Assembly: GCF_900155865.1 (NCBI RefSeq)
Contig: NZ_LT707006.1
Coordinates: 2,582,577 to 2,646,576 of the forward strand
DNA from: Bacteroides bouchesdurhonensis
GTDB taxonomy: Bacteria > Bacteroidota > Bacteroidia > Bacteroidales > Bacteroidaceae
Reading direction: 5' to 3'
DNA length: 64,000 nt
Shown: positions 59,887 through 64,000 of the stretch, piece by piece
How positions within the stretch are numbered: the stretch's first letter is position 1
Layout: each line of letters opens with the position of its first letter
Notes under the pieces: generated by a model
Seen by the model: only the letters and a program-made list of their open reading frames with translations
Database searches by the model: none
Told to the model about the DNA's origin: nothing
Program-made: the position numbers and the translations under genes

Positions 59887-62196
59887 ATGGCATTTGAGGA
59901 AACAAGGGAACAGCAGCAGATGTACAACTACTTCCGAAGCTGCATCTACATCTTTCTCATCATCGAGATAGTGATGAACCTGCCTGTAACGGCAGACAAC
60001 CGTATCACGCAATTCATACTGGATTTGTTGGGACGCTTCGCCGTGTTCAACTCCGTTTCCGGTTGCAAGGTCGTGGAACTGGTCTGCATCTGTGTGGTCT
60101 GCATCGGCACAAAGGCCAAGAAAGCGTTGAAGTTCAACGTGAAGACAATGGTCATCTACCCGGTGCTGATTGGATTGACCTTGGTCGGACTCTGCTTCGT
60201 CTTTCACGGTATGAACTTCGGCATCAGTTGGATGGGATTCCCTGCCAACCGCATCCTCTATGCCGTTTGTTCGGTGGTGGGTACGATGTTGGTGCATCAA
60301 GGGCTGGACGGCATCGCCAAGTATTACAACTACAAAGTAGGTGATGACCGCTTCAACTTCGAGAACGAATCGTTCCAACAATCGGAAGCGTTGGCAGGCA
60401 ACGACTATTCGGTAAACATCCCGATGATTTATTACTGGAAGCGGAAGATGCACAAGGGCTGGATCAATATCATCAACCCTTTCCGGGGAACAATCGTATT
60501 GGGTACACCCGGTTCGGGCAAGTCTTTCGGCATCATTGACCCCTTTATCCGTCAGCACTCGGCCAAAGGTTTCGCCCTTATGGTGTACGATTTTAAGTTT
60601 CCAACACTTGCCAAGACACTGTTTTATCAGTATTGTAAGAATAGGAAGGCAGGTAAACTGCCTGAACATTGTGGATTCAGGATAGTGAACTTTACCGATG
60701 TGGAGTATTCCAACCGCATCAATCCAATCCAACGAAAATACATTCCCGACTTGGCGGCAGCTTCGGAAACGGCGGCAACGCTGTTGGCTTCTCTGAACAA
60801 AGGAGGCGGTGAGAAGAAAGGCGGTTCGGAAGCGTTCTTCACCAACTCGGCGGAGAACTTCTTGGCGGCCATCATCTATTTCTTCGTCAACTTCCATCCG
60901 GTAGGCTTCAAGAACGGAAAGAAGCTGAAACGGTTCATCTTACACAAGGGAAACAGATTGGAGATTGTCATTCGGAACTGGGATGATTTCAACGCCATAG
61001 ACAAGGACGGCAACGTGGTGCTGGACTTCATCGACGAGAAAGGGAACGATGTATCTACGGACGAGGATAGGATGTTTGTGGACTTGAACGGCTTCCGCTA
61101 CAAAGACCATACGGGCAAACTGATAACCATCGACCGCTGCTGGTATGAGGACGAGGACGGCAACGAGGTGGAACCGGACACCATCACGGGTGAGTTTTCG
61201 GATATGCCACACGTGCTGTCGTTCTTGGGCAGACCTTACGACCAAGTCTTCAATATTCTGATGCAGGATGATAAGATAGCTTCCCTGATGGCTCCCTTCA
61301 AGAGTGCCTACGAGAACAAGGCGAATGACCAGTTGGAAGGTATGGTGGGTACGCTCCGTGTCAATGCCGCCCGGCTGGTATCTCCCGAAGCCTATTGGGT
61401 GTTCACCGGGGACGATTTTGACTTGAAGATTTCGGACAAGGCGAACCCCAGTTACCTGGTCATCGCCAACGACCCGGAGAAAGAACAGGTTATCGGCTCA
61501 CTCAATGCACTTGTCCTGAACCGCCTGATAACAAGGGTGAACTCCAAAGGTAACATTCCGGTGAGCATCATCGTGGATGAGTTACCCACCTTATACTTTC
61601 ACAAGATAGACCGGCTGATTGGTACGGCACGAAGTAACAAGGTAGCCGTGACATTGGGCTTTCAGGAACTACCCCAGTTGGAGGCGGACTATGGCAAGGT
61701 GGGTATGCAGAAGATTATCACTACCTGCGGTAACATCTTCATGGGTGCAGCCCGTAACAAGGAAACACTGGAGTGGGCACAGAACGATGTGTTCGGCAAG
61801 GCGAAGCAGACCTCACGCTCCATTTCCATCAACGACCAGAAGGTATCTACCACCATATCGGAGAAGATGGACTACCTCGTTCCGGCGGCTAAGATTGCGG
61901 ACATGGCGACAGGCTGGCTGGCAGGTCAGGCGGCTCGTGACTTCACGGCTACGGACGATAAGATGCTTGACCGTTTCGACATTGAGCAATCCGAGGAGTT
62001 CAAGACCACGAAATACTTCTGCAAGACGCATTTCGACATGCAGAAGATTAAGGAGGAGGAAGAGCATTATGTGCCGCTCCCCAAAATCTATGAGTTCAAG
62101 AATGACCGGGAAAAAGAAGTCCTGCTGAACCGTAACTTCAAAAGGGTCAATCAGGAGGTGGAGAATATGGTGAAGGAATTGCTGGGAATGAGCTGA
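59887..62196 (+). CDS. mobC: Coupling protein, VirD4/TraD family, ICE-2 copy
   Basis: A 769-residue T4CP with the same number of codons as the copy at 1158-3467. Walker A (GTPGSGKSFG) and Walker B (IIVDELPTL) are unchanged, and most differences are conservative and concentrated in the N-terminal membrane region and a variable segment near residues 355-430. The variable segment (about KRFILHKGNRLEI to IDRCWYEDEDGNE) may contact the relaxase or other ICE-specific partners. The gene sits between traO and traX as in ICE-1. Confidence 0.95.
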   Translation: MAFEETREQQQMYNYFRSCIYIFLIIEIVMNLPVTADNRITQFILDLLGRFAVFNSVSGCKVVELVCICVVCIGTKAKKALKFNVKTMVIYPVLIGLTLVGLCFVFHGMNFGISWMGFPANRILYAVCSVVGTMLVHQGLDGIAKYYNYKVGDDRFNFENESFQQSEALAGNDYSVNIPMIYYWKRKMHKGWINIINPFRGTIVLGTPGSGKSFGIIDPFIRQHSAKGFALMVYDFKFPTLAKTLFYQYCKNRKAGKLPEHCGFRIVNFTDVEYSNRINPIQRKYIPDLAAASETAATLLASLNKGGGEKKGGSEAFFTNSAENFLAAIIYFFVNFHPVGFKNGKKLKRFILHKGNRLEIVIRNWDDFNAIDKDGNVVLDFIDEKGNDVSTDEDRMFVDLNGFRYKDHTGKLITIDRCWYEDEDGNEVEPDTITGEFSDMPHVLSFLGRPYDQVFNILMQDDKIASLMAPFKSAYENKANDQLEGMVGTLRVNAARLVSPEAYWVFTGDDFDLKISDKANPSYLVIANDPEKEQVIGSLNALVLNRLITRVNSKGNIPVSIIVDELPTLYFHKIDRLIGTARSNKVAVTLGFQELPQLEADYGKVGMQKIITTCGNIFMGAARNKETLEWAQNDVFGKAKQTSRSISINDQKVSTTISEKMDYLVPAAKIADMATGWLAGQAARDFTATDDKMLDRFDIEQSEEFKTTKYFCKTHFDMQKIKEEEEHYVPLPKIYEFKNDREKEVLLNRNFKRVNQEVENMVKELLGMS

Positions 62197-62202
62197 TAGC
62201 CT

Positions 62203-62877
62203 ATGAGTATGTCAATTACATTACCCAAACTGAGCGGTAGCGCATTGAAGGTCATCGCCATTTTCTCAATGGTGATTGACCATTGCGCTTATTACTTGAT
62301 GGACGGGAATACGGTACACTATGAGGTGATGCGCTGTTTGGGGCGCATTGCCTTCCCGGTGTTCGCTTTCTTGGTAGCAGAGGGTTTTGCCCATACCCGA
62401 AATCGGAAGATATACTTTGGGCAACTGTTGTTTTTTGCTGTGGTAAGTGAAATTCCGTGGTATCTGCTGAATGGTGCAGACGGTACGCACAATGTGATGT
62501 TTACATTGGCTTTGGGAGTGGTAGCGTTAGCGGTATTTGAGAAACTGAAAAAGGACAGTACGCTTTGTATCTGTACCATCCTTTTTATCGCTTGGTTCGC
62601 CACTTGGTCAGGTGTCGATTATGAGTGGCGGGGTATTTCTGTCATCGTCATCTTCCATCTGTTGGGAACAAGTATGACTCCTTTTCCCTTTGGTAGAACG
62701 GCTCAGTTACTTTGTGCCTTTCCCTTGATGATGCACTATGGGATAATAGGTGCCATGCTTGCCTGTATGGTCATCTTCTTGTACGATGGAACAAGAGGAT
62801 TTATACAAGGAAGCATAGCCAAGTATGGATTCTATGCATTTTATCCAATACATTTAATGATAATTAGGTGTCTGTAA
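62203..62877 (+). CDS. traX: TraX-family membrane protein, ICE-2 copy
   Basis: A 224-residue polytopic membrane protein, homologue of the gene at 3479-4156. It shares SGSALKVIAIFSMVIDHCAY-like N-terminal and GFYAFYPIHLMII-like C-terminal blocks, and differs more in the middle. It starts 6 bases after the coupling protein gene and ends the transfer operon; its stop codon is inside a large terminator hairpin. Confidence 0.88.
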   Translation: MSMSITLPKLSGSALKVIAIFSMVIDHCAYYLMDGNTVHYEVMRCLGRIAFPVFAFLVAEGFAHTRNRKIYFGQLLFFAVVSEIPWYLLNGADGTHNVMFTLALGVVALAVFEKLKKDSTLCICTILFIAWFATWSGVDYEWRGISVIVIFHLLGTSMTPFPFGRTAQLLCAFPLMMHYGIIGAMLACMVIFLYDGTRGFIQGSIAKYGFYAFYPIHLMIIRCL

Positions 62878-62930
62878 TTCAATGATAGAAGGTGTCATTT
62901 TTGATGATACATCTGCTCATTGAATTACAG
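62872..62930. terminator. Terminator of the ICE-2 transfer operon
   Basis: CTGTAATTCAATGA (62872-62885) pairs perfectly with TCATTGAATTACAG (62917-62930); the loop holds a second stem (GGTGTCAT with ATGATACATC, using G-U pairs). It overlaps the traX stop and stands just before the convergent XRE gene, so it can act on both. Confidence 0.75.
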
Positions 62931-62939
62931 TTGCCTATA

Positions 62940-63242
62940 TTATAGATTTTGGATTAAATCTTCCTTTATGGATTCGCACAAAGTTTTGTATAGAATCCGT
63001 TTATTTTCAGGAATATCTTCTTCAGAAATGCTGAATAATAATAGATATGACTCCGGAATCCCCAACGCATTGCATATTTTGGTAATAGTACTTTTTGAAG
63101 GGAAAGTCCCCCCTGATTCAATACTGCATAATGCATTAGCTGAAATTCCACACATACTAGATAAATCCTTTTGAGAAATCTCTTTTTTCTTTCTAAGTAT
63201 TTTTACGGCACTTCCTATATCCATATTTTTTTTGTTTTTCAA
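62940..63242 (-). CDS. XRE-family transcriptional regulator
   Basis: A 100-residue protein with a helix-turn-helix domain of the Xre type in its first 65 residues (GSAVKILRKKKEISQKDLSS, then GISANALCSIESGGTFPSKS). The rest (EEDIPENKRILYKTLCESIK) is a helical tail. The start could be at the internal Met 7 (MDIGSAVK). It overlaps by four bases the gene upstream (63239-63418), so the two are probably expressed together. AT-rich composition suggests cargo distinct from the transfer genes. Confidence 0.85.
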   Translation of the reverse strand: MKNKKNMDIGSAVKILRKKKEISQKDLSSMCGISANALCSIESGGTFPSKSTITKICNALGIPESYLLLFSISEEDIPENKRILYKTLCESIKEDLIQNL

Positions 63243-63418
63243 CCTTGAAGGAAAAATTTGATGATGTCAGCTCCAAGTCCAATCACTTTGAACACATCAA
63301 TCAGAAGTTCTTCAATGTTTTTTTTATCATATTGGTTTATGATACGAATAACTTCTTGTTTGCAATCTTCCGATAGGTTGCTTTCTCGTATTTTGTTTAA
63401 TAAAACTTCTTTGTTCAT
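63239..63418 (-). CDS. Small hypothetical protein
   Basis: A 59-residue protein starting at MNKEVLLNKIRESN; the longer frame would add hydrophobic residues without support. It has a charged helical front (SEDCKQEVIRIINQYDKKN) and a hydrophobic end (LLIDVFKVIGLGADIIKFFL). It is coupled to the XRE gene. Its function is unknown; size and pairing with an HTH gene could fit a small toxin-antitoxin unit, but this is a guess. Confidence 0.55.
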   Translation of the reverse strand: MNKEVLLNKIRESNLSEDCKQEVIRIINQYDKKNIEELLIDVFKVIGLGADIIKFFLQG

Positions 63419-63452
63419 ATATCTAAGTTGAATGTAACAATAAAAAAACAAT

Positions 63453-64000
63453 TTAACACGTAATTGGATTTATATTGCTGTTTTCATCCTCAGATTCGGA
63501 AACAAATATATGATACCTTGCAGCTATATAAATTTTCTTTAGTCGAATATTTATATGCTTTCTTGGTTTAAGATAAGTTGATTTTGCTACATAATAATAG
63601 CTATGGGTAACTATGTCTAAGATTTGTTGCTCTTTTTCTACAACAATTTCGTTTATGTTTTCCCTATGGGCAAAATTATGAAGTAGTGAAGAAGAAGTAG
63701 AAACGGAATGGTATTCTACTTTTATCTTCTTTGAGGCTACAACTAATATGTGCTTTGCTAAATCTATGTAACAAGGCGCACTTAATTCAAAGGGGGTTTT
63801 TCTTCTAACTTTTTCAATGAAAGCCTCTTTCAGATGTTCTGTGTCTATATCAGACCATTTAGATGGCTCTTTTTGTAAATCTTTGTTTTTAAAGAGTTTA
63901 ATAAACTGTTCAAGAACTTCAAGTTCTTTTTGGCTCAGCTTGCTAATATTGCGAAGAGAACTTGTAAAATAACTTCGGATTTTACGCACGTAGGCATCTG
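63453..64000 (-). CDS. Hypothetical protein, 5' end cut by window edge
   Basis: A frame of at least 180 codons that stays open to the right edge of the window, so its start is probably outside. Inside the window there is a GTG at 63987-63989 but no ATG before it. The product is basic and mixed in structure (SQKELEVLEQFIKLFKNKDL; KHILVVASKKIKVEYHSVST; LKPRKHINIRLKKIYIAARY) and has no recognised motif. It runs in the same direction as the two small genes to its left, with a gap of 34 bases, and may belong to the same unit. Confidence 0.6.
   Translation of the reverse strand, partial: DAYVRKIRSYFTSSLRNISKLSQKELEVLEQFIKLFKNKDLQKEPSKWSDIDTEHLKEAFIEKVRRKTPFELSAPCYIDLAKHILVVASKKIKVEYHSVSTSSSLLHNFAHRENINEIVVEKEQQILDIVTHSYYYVAKSTYLKPRKHINIRLKKIYIAARYHIFVSESEDENSNINPITC

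Overview
The window is Bacteroidales DNA (Bacteroides, Parabacteroides, Prevotella or a close relative). The evidence is the conjugation gene set (DUF4134/DUF4133 TraE/TraF, TraG, TraJ, TraK, TraM, TraN, TraO), several promoters of the Bacteroidetes type (TTTG, about 19 bp, TAnnTTTG), and the absence of clear Shine-Dalgarno sites. No rRNA, tRNA or chromosomal housekeeping gene is visible. It appears to hold parts of two related integrative and conjugative elements (ICEs) side by side.

ICE-1 (about 1-41.7 kb) starts with the end of a transfer operon: partial traN, traO, a VirD4-like coupling protein and traX. Next come cargo on the minus strand (a KAP P-loop NTPase, a small membrane protein, an unknown protein and a cytidine-deaminase-fold protein, 4.2-8.0 kb) and a lytic glucosaminidase. 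The block from 8.8 to 18.7 kb encodes DNA-handling and antirestriction proteins (DUF4099/DUF3945, a MutS-domain-I protein, ArdC, a TOPRIM protein), a TraI-like paralogue, a zinc-ribbon protein and two lipoproteins. The ardC gene is split by a complete 2.5-kb group II intron.

Defence island 1 (18.8-27.2 kb) is one eight-gene minus-strand operon: XRE regulator, restriction-like protein, cytosine-5 methyltransferase, unknown protein, SNF2 helicase, MORC/MutL-like GHKL ATPase, HNH nuclease and Vsr nuclease. Behind it lies a gene-free stretch (27.25-28.1 kb) with a tandem repeat of about 328 bp, each unit holding four large hairpins. After small accessory genes (DUF2958, an excisionase-like HTH protein, a phosphoribosyltransferase, a SLOG protein and a WYL regulator) comes defence island 2 (32.4-36.8 kb). 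It holds a DUF262 + HEPN pair and an AbiL-like ATPase + RloB pair. A primase and small regulators (36.9-41.7 kb) close ICE-1.

ICE-2 begins at about 41.8 kb. Four pairs of CxTACAC repeats spaced 10-11 bp lie just before a tyrosine recombinase gene. Then follow a mobilisation region (possible oriT, accessory protein, relaxase), a ParA gene and a full transfer operon (47.1-62.9 kb) ending in the same traN-traO-coupling protein-traX order as ICE-1, with equal or nearly equal gene lengths. The window ends in three small minus-strand genes.

In function, the conjugation genes build a type IV secretion system and process DNA, the ArdC block probably protects incoming DNA, and the islands are inferred to protect the host against phage or rival elements. 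The least explained features are the hairpin array, the KAP/deaminase operon and the repeat clusters next to the integrase and excisionase genes.
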